A stretch of 64,000 bases of DNA from Chitinophagaceae bacterium UBA1931 (GTDB lineage Bacteria > Bacteroidota > Bacteroidia > Chitinophagales > Chitinophagaceae). The stretch lies in assembly GCA_002337125.1 (NCBI GenBank), contig DDFJ01000004.1, positions 1,105,889-1,169,888 of the forward strand, written 5' to 3'. Both the position numbers and the translations under genes were made by a program. This document shows positions 24,169 to 33,266 of this stretch, in pieces. A model generated the notes under the pieces. The model was not told the origin of the DNA, made no database searches, and saw nothing but the letters and a program-made list of their open reading frames with translations. Each line of letters begins with the position of its first letter. The first letter of the stretch is position 1.

Positions 24169-27100
24169 TCATAACCCTTTCAGTGTATGAAGGCGTTCCC
24201 ATCTTGTTGTCTTCATTTCTTCAGACTGTTTGAGGAACTCTTCGGCAAGAACGGGATCTTTTGCTTTGATGACTTTGAAACGGTTTTCATGATACATGAA
24301 ATCAGCCAAAGGCATTGATGGATCTTTTGAATCAATTACAAAGCGTTGTCCTTTTTCTTTCATTGGGTTGTAGTGGAACAGTGGCCAGTAACCGCTCTTC
24401 ACTGCAAAATCCTGTTCTTCTGCACCGTGTGCCATATCAATACCATGTGCAATACATTGGCTGTATGCAATGATAATTGAAGGACCAGGATATGCTTCGG
24501 CTTCAAGAATGGTACGTACAGTGTGTGCATCGTTTGCACCCATTGCTACTGTAGCTACATAAGAGTTACCGTGTGCAATTGCCTGCAGTGCCAGGTCTTT
24601 TTTACCGGTTGTTTTACCATTTACAGAGAACTTAGCACTTGAACCAAGCGGTGTTGATTTTGATTTCTGTCCACCTGTATTTGAATAAACTTCAGTATCA
24701 AGAACAAGGATGTTGATATTTTCACCGGTGCTGAGTACGTGATCCAGACCACCGTAACCAATATCATAAGCCCAACCATCACCACCAATAATCCAAACTG
24801 ATTTTTCAGAAAGGAAATCAGCAAGGTGCAGAAGATCTTTTGCTGCCTGGCCAGGTAACTGTACCAGTTGTTTTTTCAGCAATGCAATCATTTCTTCTTT
24901 TGCTTTAATTTCTGCTTCGGTAGTTTCAGGAGCTGATGCAAGAGTTGTTGCTAAACCTTCGCCTACAAACGGACGAACTTCATCGAGCAACTGTAATGCA
25001 AGATCACGCTTCTTATCGTTGGCCATTTTAATACCTAAACCAAATTCAGCATTATCTTCAAACAGTGAGTTAGCCCAAGCTGGTCCAACACCTTTTTCGT
25101 TTGTTGTCCATGGAGTTGTTGGAAGGTTACCACCAAAGATGGATGAACAACCTGTTGCGTTGGCAACAAGCATTCTTTCACCAAACAACTGGGTTAACAG
25201 TTTAATGTATGGAGTTTCACCGCAACCAGAACATGCACCACTGAACTCAAACAACGGCTGGAAGAACTGTGAACCTTTTACTGTATTCTTATTGATTTTT
25301 GTACGGTCAACTTCAGGAATGCTGAGGAAGAAATCCCAGTTGGCAACTTCTTTTTCCTGGAACGGCATCTTATCCATCATGTTGATGGCTTTATGACCAG
25401 CTTCAGTTTTACTTGTGATTGGACAATATTCAACGCAAAGTGAACAACCTGTACAATCTTCAGTTGCAACCTGCAATGTATATGCTTCAGTTTCCTTGTT
25501 CCATTCTTTACCAATAGGATCGGTATGTTTGAATGTTTCAGGAGCGTTTGCAAGTAAACCTTTATCGTAAACTTTTGGACGGATAGCTGCGTGAGGACAA
25601 ATGAGGAAACATTTACCGCACTGTGTACACAGTGATGGATCCCAAACAGGAACTGTATCAGCAATATTTCTCTTTTCCCACTTGGTTGTACCGGCAGGGA
25701 ATGTACCATCAACAGGGAATGCACTTACAGGAAGTTCATCACCTTCACCAGCAATGATTTTACCTAACACTTCACGAACAAAATCAGGAGCTTGTTCAGG
25801 CACAGGCTGATCGAGTTCTTTTGTTCCGATTGCGAGTGATGAGTAATCAATTTCATACAGGTTATCCAATGCTGCGTCAACCGCTGCATAGTTTTTCTGT
25901 ACAACTGCTTCACCTTTTTTCCAGTATGAATCATAAATCGCTTCTTTAATTTTTGCAATGGCTTCTTCTCTTGGAAGAATGTTGCTGATTGCAAAGAAGC
26001 AGGTTTGTAAAATTGTATTTAAACGGTTACCCATTCCGCTTTCTTTCGCAACTGCATAAGCGTTGATTACATAAAACTTCAGTTGCTTTTGTTTGATTTC
26101 TTCCTGCACTTTCTTTGGCAACTTAGCCCACACTTCATCTTTTGGATAAGGTGCGTTAAGAAGGAAGGTTGCTCCGTCAGCAGCATCTTTCAGAATATCA
26201 TACTTGGTAAGATAGTTGAAGTGATGACATGCTACAAAGTTTGCAGAATTGATGAGGTAAGTAGAGCGGATTGGATTTTCACCAAAACGTAAGTGAGATG
26301 CTGTGAGTGAACCAGACTTTTTAGAGTCGTACACAAAATAACCCTGTACAAAATAATCGGTTTTATCACCAATGATTTTGATAGAGTTTTTGTTGGCACT
26401 TACTGTACCATCTGAACCAAGTCCAAAGAACAAACCGCAAAACTTATGCTGGTTATCCAGGTTGAACTTCTTGTCGTAAGAAAGGCTCAGGTGAGTAATG
26501 TCATCTTCAATACCTACTGTAAAGTGTTGTTTGGGGTGTTTTTGTTCCAGTTCATTAAACACAGAAATCACCATCGCCGGAGTAAACTCTTTAGATGATA
26601 AGCCATAACGGCCACCAATTACATGTGCATGATGATTTTCCTGCGATTCGTTCAATGCATTGACAACATCCATAAACAATGGTTCGGCCATTGCATTGGG
26701 TTCCTTCGTTCTGTCGAGTACGGCAATTGCTACGACAGATTTGGGCATCGCTTTAATAAAGGCATCAATCGAGAACGGTCTGTAAAGGCGAACGCATAAT
26801 ACACCAACACGTTTACCTTCTGCATTCAGGTGGTCAACTGTTTCTTGTACAGCGCCTGTACCTGAACCCATAATAATAATCAAACGATCGGGGTGCGGAT
26901 GACCATAGTAATCAAAGAGATTGTATCTTCTTCCGGTTAATTCATAGAACTTATCCATTTCGGCCTGAACAATGCCGGGCACTTTTTCAAAATATGGATT
27001 GGCAGCTTCCCTGTTCTGGAAATACACATCAGGGTTTTGTGCAGTACCACGGATGAAAGGATTGTTAGGAGATAATGCTCTGTCACGATGTGCAATAATT

Positions 27101-27729
27101 GCATCTTTATCGAGCATTGCATCAATTATAGAATCAGGTATAATTTCAACCTGTGATAATTCGTGTGAAGTACGGAAACCATCAAAGATGTTCATGAAAG
27201 GAACTCTTGATTTCAATGTAGCAGCCTGTGCAATCAGCGCCATATCCATTGCTTCCTGTGCAGTGTTGCCAAACAGCATGGAGAAACCGGTACTTTTTGC
27301 AGCCATAACGTCGCTATGATCACCAAAGATCGAAAGCGCATGAGCAGCTAAGCTTCTTGCAGCAATGTGAAATACGGTAGGAGTAAGTTCACCTGCAATT
27401 TTATACATGTTGGGGATCATGAGCAATAATCCCTGCGAAGCAGTAAATGTAGATGCGAGTGCACCACCTTGTAAAGCACCGTGAATAGCACCGGCAGCAC
27501 CGGCTTCACTTTGCATTTCCATTACACGTGGCACTTGTCCGAAAATATTTTTTTCTCCGTGTGCACTCCATTCATCGGCCCATTCGCCCATGTTTGATGA
27601 GGGAGTAATTGGATAGATAGCGCAAACTTCACTGCATTTATAAGCAATGTAAGCTGCCGCTTCGTTACCATCCATCACCTCAACAACTGGCTTTGGCTGG
27701 AGTTCTTCCTGATTGATGTTCTTGTCCAT
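24169..27729 (-). CDS. nifJ: Pyruvate:ferredoxin (flavodoxin) oxidoreductase
   Basis: A single-chain PFOR of 1186 residues, which converts pyruvate and CoA to acetyl-CoA and CO2 and reduces ferredoxin or flavodoxin. In order: the N-terminal domain with YPITPSSNMGEWADEW near residue 40; the gamma and CoA-related domains; two 4Fe-4S motifs, CTQCGKCFLICP near residue 700 and CTGCSLCVEYCP near residue 758; the proximal-cluster segment SGACSGCGETPY near residue 830; and the TPP-binding block GGDGWAYDIGYGG near residue 980. Length matches the oxygen-tolerant to anaerobic PFOR family. It stands alone, with a terminator behind it. It could feed the NuoEFG-less complex I. Confidence 0.97.
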   Translation of the reverse strand: MDKNINQEELQPKPVVEVMDGNEAAAYIAYKCSEVCAIYPITPSSNMGEWADEWSAHGEKNIFGQVPRVMEMQSEAGAAGAIHGALQGGALASTFTASQGLLLMIPNMYKIAGELTPTVFHIAARSLAAHALSIFGDHSDVMAAKSTGFSMLFGNTAQEAMDMALIAQAATLKSRVPFMNIFDGFRTSHELSQVEIIPDSIIDAMLDKDAIIAHRDRALSPNNPFIRGTAQNPDVYFQNREAANPYFEKVPGIVQAEMDKFYELTGRRYNLFDYYGHPHPDRLIIIMGSGTGAVQETVDHLNAEGKRVGVLCVRLYRPFSIDAFIKAMPKSVVAIAVLDRTKEPNAMAEPLFMDVVNALNESQENHHAHVIGGRYGLSSKEFTPAMVISVFNELEQKHPKQHFTVGIEDDITHLSLSYDKKFNLDNQHKFCGLFFGLGSDGTVSANKNSIKIIGDKTDYFVQGYFVYDSKKSGSLTASHLRFGENPIRSTYLINSANFVACHHFNYLTKYDILKDAADGATFLLNAPYPKDEVWAKLPKKVQEEIKQKQLKFYVINAYAVAKESGMGNRLNTILQTCFFAISNILPREEAIAKIKEAIYDSYWKKGEAVVQKNYAAVDAALDNLYEIDYSSLAIGTKELDQPVPEQAPDFVREVLGKIIAGEGDELPVSAFPVDGTFPAGTTKWEKRNIADTVPVWDPSLCTQCGKCFLICPHAAIRPKVYDKGLLANAPETFKHTDPIGKEWNKETEAYTLQVATEDCTGCSLCVEYCPITSKTEAGHKAINMMDKMPFQEKEVANWDFFLSIPEVDRTKINKNTVKGSQFFQPLFEFSGACSGCGETPYIKLLTQLFGERMLVANATGCSSIFGGNLPTTPWTTNEKGVGPAWANSLFEDNAEFGLGIKMANDKKRDLALQLLDEVRPFVGEGLATTLASAPETTEAEIKAKEEMIALLKKQLVQLPGQAAKDLLHLADFLSEKSVWIIGGDGWAYDIGYGGLDHVLSTGENINILVLDTEVYSNTGGQKSKSTPLGSSAKFSVNGKTTGKKDLALQAIAHGNSYVATVAMGANDAHTVRTILEAEAYPGPSIIIAYSQCIAHGIDMAHGAEEQDFAVKSGYWPLFHYNPMKEKGQRFVIDSKDPSMPLADFMYHENRFKVIKAKDPVLAEEFLKQSEEMKTTRWERLHTLKGL

Positions 27730-27904
27730 ATTTTGACTGTTTTGAAGGGGCTAAATTACCGGAGGCCCGATAGTGTGGAAATGACAAGAATCAGCAAATT
27801 GGCTAATCTATATGGGTGACCTTAGTCAGGGAAACTGATGACGATGGTTAGACATTGAATTACGCTTACAGCTTCTTGTATAACGACAAGTAGATGGAAT
27901 GATT

Positions 27905-27931
27905 AAGCCTTGCTTTTTTTAAGCAAGGCTT
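27905..27931 (-). terminator. Stem-loop after the lipoprotein gene
   Basis: Arms AAGCCTTGCTT (27905-27915) and AAGCAAGGCTT (27921-27931) around five T. It lies 28 nt past the stop of the lipoprotein gene, but no long T run follows on either strand, so termination is uncertain. Confidence 0.45.
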
Positions 27932-27958
27932 GATATGTTATTATTGATTTACTAAAAC

Positions 27959-28534
27959 TTATTGTTTCGTAAATGTAGATTCGATTACAGTGCGGTATTG
28001 TGATGATGCTGAATATGATTCAACTTTCACTTTCAACACATTACCTGTTAATGTGTACGTGTATTTTTTTGATGCGGGCAGAATTACAAAAGACGGAAAG
28101 AAAATATATTGTGCGTCATCAATGCTCATTTCACTTCCTGGTATTGAAAAAGTATAATTGCTGCTTTTAGTTGCTGTACTGGCACCGCTGGTTCCGGTTA
28201 ATGGAGTTGTATTTGTAGTAATTGTAGCCCCTGTGTTTGTGTTTTTCTCTTTATGAATTCCGGTTGTATTGAAATCACACATTAAGCCATTTGCACTAAT
28301 CGATGTTGCTGTAAAAGTAATAGTGCCTTTTAGATTTGTGGTAGTTGTTGTGTATTCATTTGTTGTTAAAATACCTGAACCGGGAATGCTGTCATAAGCT
28401 TTTCCGACAGAAGCTGTAAAGGAGTAAGTCCCTCCTAGAGGTCCATTATCAATTGGTGTTCCATTGTTATTAGTATCTTTTTTGCAGGAGAAAAGCATTG
28501 CAGAGAGTGCAAGAATAGAAATTGTTTTTTTCAT
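27959..28534 (-). CDS. Hypothetical lipoprotein (lipocalin-like repeat strands)
   Basis: A 191-residue lipoprotein beginning MKKTISILALSAMLFSCKKD, with the lipobox cysteine at residue 17 and an Asn-rich linker. The mature part is Thr/Ser-rich with regularly spaced beta strands (GGTYSFTASVGKAYDS, LKGTITFTATSISANGLMCDFN, YTFSIPGSEMSIDDAQYIFFPSF). This suggests a beta-barrel or lipocalin-like domain as in many Bacteroidota surface lipoproteins. The function is not known. Confidence 0.75.
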   Translation of the reverse strand: MKKTISILALSAMLFSCKKDTNNNGTPIDNGPLGGTYSFTASVGKAYDSIPGSGILTTNEYTTTTTNLKGTITFTATSISANGLMCDFNTTGIHKEKNTNTGATITTNTTPLTGTSGASTATKSSNYTFSIPGSEMSIDDAQYIFFPSFVILPASKKYTYTLTGNVLKVKVESYSASSQYRTVIESTFTKQ

Positions 28535-28552
28535 GGTTTAAAAATTTTTGCG

Positions 28553-28583
28553 CAATATTATATTAACCGGCACTTACAAACAA
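28553..28583 (-). promoter_or_regulatory. Possible promoter of the lipoprotein gene
   Basis: On the minus strand: TTG (28581-28583), 20 nt, TAATATTG (28553-28560), one base away from TAnnTTTG. The expected start is about 12 nt before the ATG. Confidence 0.35.
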
Positions 28584-28642
28584 AAAATAAAACTCCAGGT
28601 TAGATACTCTTAGTTTAATAATCGTTTCAGGTCAATTTCATT

Positions 28643-29719
28643 TCAACGCTTCAACTTTGCTGTTAAATATTTCCGCACGGGTATGTCGTAAGCAAGCATA
28701 ACTAAATAAGATATACCGATAAGAAGAAGAGAACCTGCAGTAATTACAATCACCAATTCTGTTGTTCCGGGTTTGTGACTGTTGTAATAATTTCCAAACA
28801 TCCACAAAGCTGCATAATGTGTCATGTACAACGGGTAAGAAATGTTACCGCTGAAAAGACAAGCCTTTCTTGTTCGTTGTGAAAGCACTGCACCTGCACC
28901 AAGCGATACCATCAATGGAAAATAAAAAACCACCACCAGTGTTTCGGCCAGCCAGTTCCAGCTGAACCAGGGCATTACAAAAGCAAGCAGTAATAAAATA
29001 GAAAGCGGAATAAAACCAAGCTTTGTTTTGATAATCCAGTTAAACCTGTATACAAGTAATCCTGCCGAAAATGAGTAAGCGATGCGTACGCCGCCATCCC
29101 AGAAAGTTCCTCCGGACCAACCACCCATCAGATTTCCTGCACGGTGTGCAACAAAGCCCAATGCCACTGCTGAAAGAGCACAGAGTACAACAATTATTTT
29201 TTTATTGAGCCTGCAGAGAATAAATGCATACACAATATTGGCCACATACTCCCAAAACAACGACCATGCAGGTGCATTAAAGCTGAAGAGATTATAAAAC
29301 CGGTCTCTCATTACCGGAAACGGAATCACCAACATGGACAAAACAAAAATCAATATGATGCGCCCTGCATTGTATAATTCAGGATGACCGCCAAACGGAT
29401 CAAACAAAAAAGTAAGCAGCCCAAGCACCGAACCAGAAATAACGAGCGGGTGCAACCTGATTAATCGTGCTTTGAAAAAATCTTTCAGACCAATTTTTTG
29501 AATACGGTCATCGTATGCATAAGCGATTACAAAACCGGATAAACAGAAAAAAAAGTCAACAGCAAGAAAACCATGACCAATAAAATTTTTACTGTAATCG
29601 GAAATAACAATCTCCATAAAATGAAAAACTAAAACCGAAACGGCTGCAATGCCTCTTAGACCATCAAGAATTTCAAAATGCTGTTTGCCGGTTAAAACAG
29701 CTGCGTTTTTTTGCTGCAT
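28643..29719 (-). CDS. Acyltransferase 3 family membrane protein
   Basis: A 358-residue integral membrane acyltransferase of the OafA/NodX type, which transfers acyl groups to sugars of exported polysaccharides. The family start is clear: FEILDGLRGIAAVSVLVFHF near residue 18, then FLAVDFFFCLSGFVIAYAYDDR, and RLIRLHPLVISG near residue 90. About ten hydrophobic segments follow. No glycan gene cluster surrounds it, so the substrate cannot be guessed. It is apparently monocistronic. Confidence 0.9.
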   Translation of the reverse strand: MQQKNAAVLTGKQHFEILDGLRGIAAVSVLVFHFMEIVISDYSKNFIGHGFLAVDFFFCLSGFVIAYAYDDRIQKIGLKDFFKARLIRLHPLVISGSVLGLLTFLFDPFGGHPELYNAGRIILIFVLSMLVIPFPVMRDRFYNLFSFNAPAWSLFWEYVANIVYAFILCRLNKKIIVVLCALSAVALGFVAHRAGNLMGGWSGGTFWDGGVRIAYSFSAGLLVYRFNWIIKTKLGFIPLSILLLLAFVMPWFSWNWLAETLVVVFYFPLMVSLGAGAVLSQRTRKACLFSGNISYPLYMTHYAALWMFGNYYNSHKPGTTELVIVITAGSLLLIGISYLVMLAYDIPVRKYLTAKLKR

Positions 29720-29775
29720 GTATTTTTATATAGCTAAATGATTACGGATGATTTTGGCGGCAATGAAGATAGCTA

Positions 29776-29783
29776 CAAAACTA
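29776..29783 (-). promoter_or_regulatory. Candidate -7 box of the acyltransferase gene
   Basis: The minus strand reads TAGTTTTG, a full match to TAnnTTTG, about 57 nt upstream of the ATG. No TTG is found at the right distance. The remaining gap up to 30296 (about 510 nt) is very AT-rich and holds no gene I can support. Confidence 0.35.
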
Positions 29784-30296
29784 ATCGTTGAGAATATGCT
29801 GCATTTCTTTTGTTAAAAATCGAAGCATTTTTTAATTGTGCAAGACAGGTATGCAAAAATCGCCTGACAAAAAATCAATTTATGTTTAGAGAATATCTTA
29901 CTGATTTATTTTTCGTACTGATATTCGCATATTTGACAAGCAAAGCTTTCGAAAGGATTACTCACAGCATTAAAAAACAACCCAGTTGTATTGGCATTTG
30001 TATTTCTGAAAACAGCAAGCCAACAGGAATAACATGAATATTGCTGAAGGCTATCAATGGAATTTTGAAATTTTTTCGGGAAAGTAATTTATTGTTATAA
30101 AGTTACTTCTTAAAAAAAGTAAAAATTCTTTTCTAACATTCATTCCAGAATAAACATCAGAGTTTGAGTCGATTTTTAAGTACATTATTCAATATTTATA
30201 AGTGAAAATATTTACTAAACCTCTTGGAATGTATTTTTAAATTCCTTATACTTAATTTTGAGAATAATTTCGTCATAAATAAGTAAACTCTCAGCT

Positions 30297-32423
30297 ATGC
30301 CATTAACACTATTGTTTAAGCTTATGGTTTTTTCGCTTTTAAACTACATAACATTATGGAATGAACTTCCTTTTAAGCCTGCCGACAAAACCGATTTCCC
30401 GGAGAATTCATACCTGCGTTTTGTATCACAAGGCAAAAAGAGTGTTGTTGCCCTTTCAAATAACCATTCATTAAATAAAGAATCAGTTGACAGCAACAAT
30501 AAGGTTCTTCTATATGAATGCGGAGAAGACAACCATTTTCATGAAAAAACTGACATTGCACATGCCTTTTCAAATATTGGCGGAACATGTGTTGCCGGAA
30601 CTGTAAACCGGTTTACAGGTTCATACCATTCAAACCTGTATATAGGAAATCAATCAGGGGTAAACGTTGTTTTGGCATGGGGCCAGAATATGGCAACCTA
30701 TATTGGAACCGGAAGTGGTAACATTACATCGCCCACAACAGTTTCAACAGGTAGTTATAGTGGCGTTCCTCTTGAAGTCCGTTCGTCAAGTAGTGGAAGT
30801 TCTACAGGATACAGTGCCTTAGTACTCAGAACATCAACCAATCTCTATTTTTTTGGAACTGCTGCAAATCTTACAGCTATAACAACAATGACAGGTTTTG
30901 GAGGTGCTTCTTTAACTACAGCTGCAAGCGATGTAACTTCCAAATTACCTTCAGGAGTAACAATAAGTGATATTGTACAGGTAGAAGTTTCACAAACTGC
31001 TTTTGCAATAGTTACAACCACAGGTGATGTTTATATTTTAACATCACTTGTAAACTTACAAGGCGACATTACAGCTGCAAATTCTGCTATCTGGCACCAT
31101 GTTAAATTGTCCGGAGGTTCAACATATTTAACCGGAGTAAAAAAACTATCTTTATCAAGTTCTGGTGCATTTGCTCTGACAAATTCAGGCAAAATATACT
31201 ACTGGGGATCACCGGCAAATGTTGCAGGCGTTGCAAATACATCTACCAGTTATAACTATGCCTATGATTTGTCTGCACAGATACCATCTGGACAAACAGT
31301 AAAAGACCTGGTTGTTTTAGGTACAAAAACACCAAGCTCAAGTACGTTGTTTATTGCTTGCGGCAATGGAAAGGTTTATGCAACCGGCCTTAACACAAAC
31401 GGTGTGCTTGGAATCAACAATTCAACTTACACAACTAACCAGGCTACATTTCAACCAGTAAAAACAACAGATGGAACAACTGATTTAACTGGTGTAATAA
31501 AAATTGATGGAGACACTGAAGCTGATATTTTTTGCATGGCTGCTTTAACAACTACCGGGCAAATTTTTGGATGGGGAGATAGTCCCGCAGGCATGTTGGG
31601 GGTTAATGCGGGGATTTCATCATATCCGGTGCCTAAAACGGTACAATTATTTTACCCCACTCCGGGTGCCAGTTATACAGACTTTAGTGTTGCCGGCCAT
31701 TTTACAATAGCTTTTTATACAAATGGAACGACTGATCAATATTGGTATTTAGGACATAATACTGGTGGTTCAATTGGTGATCCTGCAAATTCAACTACAT
31801 ATATCCTTGCTGCTTCGCCTGCATCTTTAAACGCATCAGGTGGAGTTAGTTTTGACTGCTCTAATGCCACTCTTCCGTTAACACTTTTAACATTTAATGG
31901 AAAAATAGTAAACAACTCATCTGTTTTAACATGGTCAACCTCACTCGAAATGAACTCAAACCGTTTTGAAATAGAACATAGCACAGATGGCAGGCAATTT
32001 AAAACTATTGGAGAAGTTGATGCCCAAGGTAACAGCAGTACTATCATTCAATACAGTTTTACTGATCCTAATACAACGAGTAATACAAACTTTTACAGGT
32101 TAAAGATGATTGACAATGACGGAAAGTATGAATACAGCAGTGTTCTTATATTAAACCACCAACAGGAATTTAAAATCAAACTTTATCCTAATCCATTTTC
32201 ATCAAATACCCAGGTATTAATCAATACAGATAAAAAAACTGAATGTTATATACGTGTATTGAATCAAAGTGGAGTTATTCTCTACAATAATTTACGTCTC
32301 TTAAATCCTGGAACAAATTCAATTTCTATTAAAGAACTATCGAATTTACCCGAAGGGGCTTACATTTTTGAAGTAAGGTTAGGAGAAACAAAGTATGTAC
32401 AACAACTAGTGAAAGTAAAGTAA
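30297..32423 (+). CDS. Secreted RCC1-repeat protein with T9SS type A sorting domain
   Basis: A 708-residue exported protein. The N-terminus (MPLTLLFKLMVFSLLNYITLW) looks like a signal sequence. Residues of about 110-520 contain repeated GxxYxWG-type blades (FGWGDSPAGMLG, KIYYWGSP, NLYFFGTA, KVYATGLNTNGVLGINN), typical of RCC1-like beta-propellers. Residues 540-620 form an Ig/fibronectin-like strand region (LLTFNGKIVNNSSVLTWSTS). The last 80 residues are a type IX sorting domain with KLYPNPFSSNTQVLI and the final LVKVK. It is expected to be exported and then attached to or released from the surface. The ligand is unknown. Confidence 0.85.
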   Translation: MPLTLLFKLMVFSLLNYITLWNELPFKPADKTDFPENSYLRFVSQGKKSVVALSNNHSLNKESVDSNNKVLLYECGEDNHFHEKTDIAHAFSNIGGTCVAGTVNRFTGSYHSNLYIGNQSGVNVVLAWGQNMATYIGTGSGNITSPTTVSTGSYSGVPLEVRSSSSGSSTGYSALVLRTSTNLYFFGTAANLTAITTMTGFGGASLTTAASDVTSKLPSGVTISDIVQVEVSQTAFAIVTTTGDVYILTSLVNLQGDITAANSAIWHHVKLSGGSTYLTGVKKLSLSSSGAFALTNSGKIYYWGSPANVAGVANTSTSYNYAYDLSAQIPSGQTVKDLVVLGTKTPSSSTLFIACGNGKVYATGLNTNGVLGINNSTYTTNQATFQPVKTTDGTTDLTGVIKIDGDTEADIFCMAALTTTGQIFGWGDSPAGMLGVNAGISSYPVPKTVQLFYPTPGASYTDFSVAGHFTIAFYTNGTTDQYWYLGHNTGGSIGDPANSTTYILAASPASLNASGGVSFDCSNATLPLTLLTFNGKIVNNSSVLTWSTSLEMNSNRFEIEHSTDGRQFKTIGEVDAQGNSSTIIQYSFTDPNTTSNTNFYRLKMIDNDGKYEYSSVLILNHQQEFKIKLYPNPFSSNTQVLINTDKKTECYIRVLNQSGVILYNNLRLLNPGTNSISIKELSNLPEGAYIFEVRLGETKYVQQLVKVK

Positions 32424-32438
32424 TTAAATAGCGACTAT

Positions 32439-32476
32439 AAAAAAGGAGGCTGGCTCAATATTCAGTCTCCTTTTTA
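32439..32476. terminator. Bidirectional terminator between convergent genes
   Basis: A-rich arm AAAAAGGAG and its partner CTCCTTTTT (about 32468-32476) enclose an imperfect CTG/CAG-extended stem. T runs are present on both strands, so it can end both the RCC1 gene and the glpF transcript. Confidence 0.8.
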
Positions 32477-32488
32477 TTGTAAAGGACT

Positions 32489-33196
32489 TCATGAAATTAA
32501 CACCCAAATTTCTGCAGCAATCAACGCTCCCGCTATCGGCCCCGCAATTGGTATCCAGCTGTAACTCCAGTCGCTGTTACGTTTGTTTTTGATGGGGAGA
32601 ATAAAATGCATGATGCGTGGACCTAAATCTCTTGCCGGGTTAATGGCATAACCGGTTGGCCCACCCAAACTCAAACCAATGCCCAGCACCAGCAATGCAA
32701 CAGGCAATGCATCCAATGCACCTAATGTGTTTTGCGGTGCGGCTATAAATAACACACCCAGCATGAGTACAAACGTACCGATGATTTCAGTTGTAAGATT
32801 GGCAACTGTATTTCGTATTGCAGGACCTGTGCAGAATATTGCCAGCATAGCTTCTGCATCAGTTGTTTCATCAAAATGTTTACGGTAGGCAAGCCACATG
32901 AGTAATGAACCCGTCATGGCTCCTAGCAACTGGGCAAGTATATAAGAAGGAACATTTATCCACGCAAACTTTCCAATTGCTGCAAGAGCAATTGTAATTG
33001 CAGGATTTAAATGTGCACCGCTTACCGATGCACTGCTATAAACACCAACAAACACAGCAATGGCCCAGCCAAAAGCAATCACTATCCAACCGCCATTATT
33101 TCCTTTTGATTTTGCAAGGAGCACATTGGCAACAACACCGTTACCTAGAAGAATGATAAACATTGTTCCGATAAATTCAGCAAGGAATGGAGACAT
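32489..33196 (-). CDS. glpF: Glycerol uptake facilitator / aquaglyceroporin
   Basis: An MIP-family channel (235 residues, six membrane segments and two half-helices) that lets glycerol and small polyols cross the inner membrane. Both NPA boxes are present: SGAHLNPA (NPA at 64-66) and GYAINPARDLGPR (NPA at 186-188). The Asp190 after NPAR is characteristic of glycerol-conducting members. It is the last gene of a glpK-glpD-glpF operon, 70 nt after glpD. Confidence 0.93.
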   Translation of the reverse strand: MSPFLAEFIGTMFIILLGNGVVANVLLAKSKGNNGGWIVIAFGWAIAVFVGVYSSASVSGAHLNPAITIALAAIGKFAWINVPSYILAQLLGAMTGSLLMWLAYRKHFDETTDAEAMLAIFCTGPAIRNTVANLTTEIIGTFVLMLGVLFIAAPQNTLGALDALPVALLVLGIGLSLGGPTGYAINPARDLGPRIMHFILPIKNKRNSDWSYSWIPIAGPIAGALIAAEIWVLIS

Positions 33197-33266
33197 GGCA
33201 AGAAGTTTTGTTTTGGGTTTTATATAAATCCGTCACACGGTCGACATCATATATTGTTCATTCAGC

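Noticed and set aside
29810..30037. 75-codon plus-strand frame with one hydrophobic stretch, in the gap before the RCC1 gene
   Set aside because: No recognisable start context, family or neighbour link, and the DNA is a very AT-rich gap. The hydrophobic part is what AT-rich codons give by chance.
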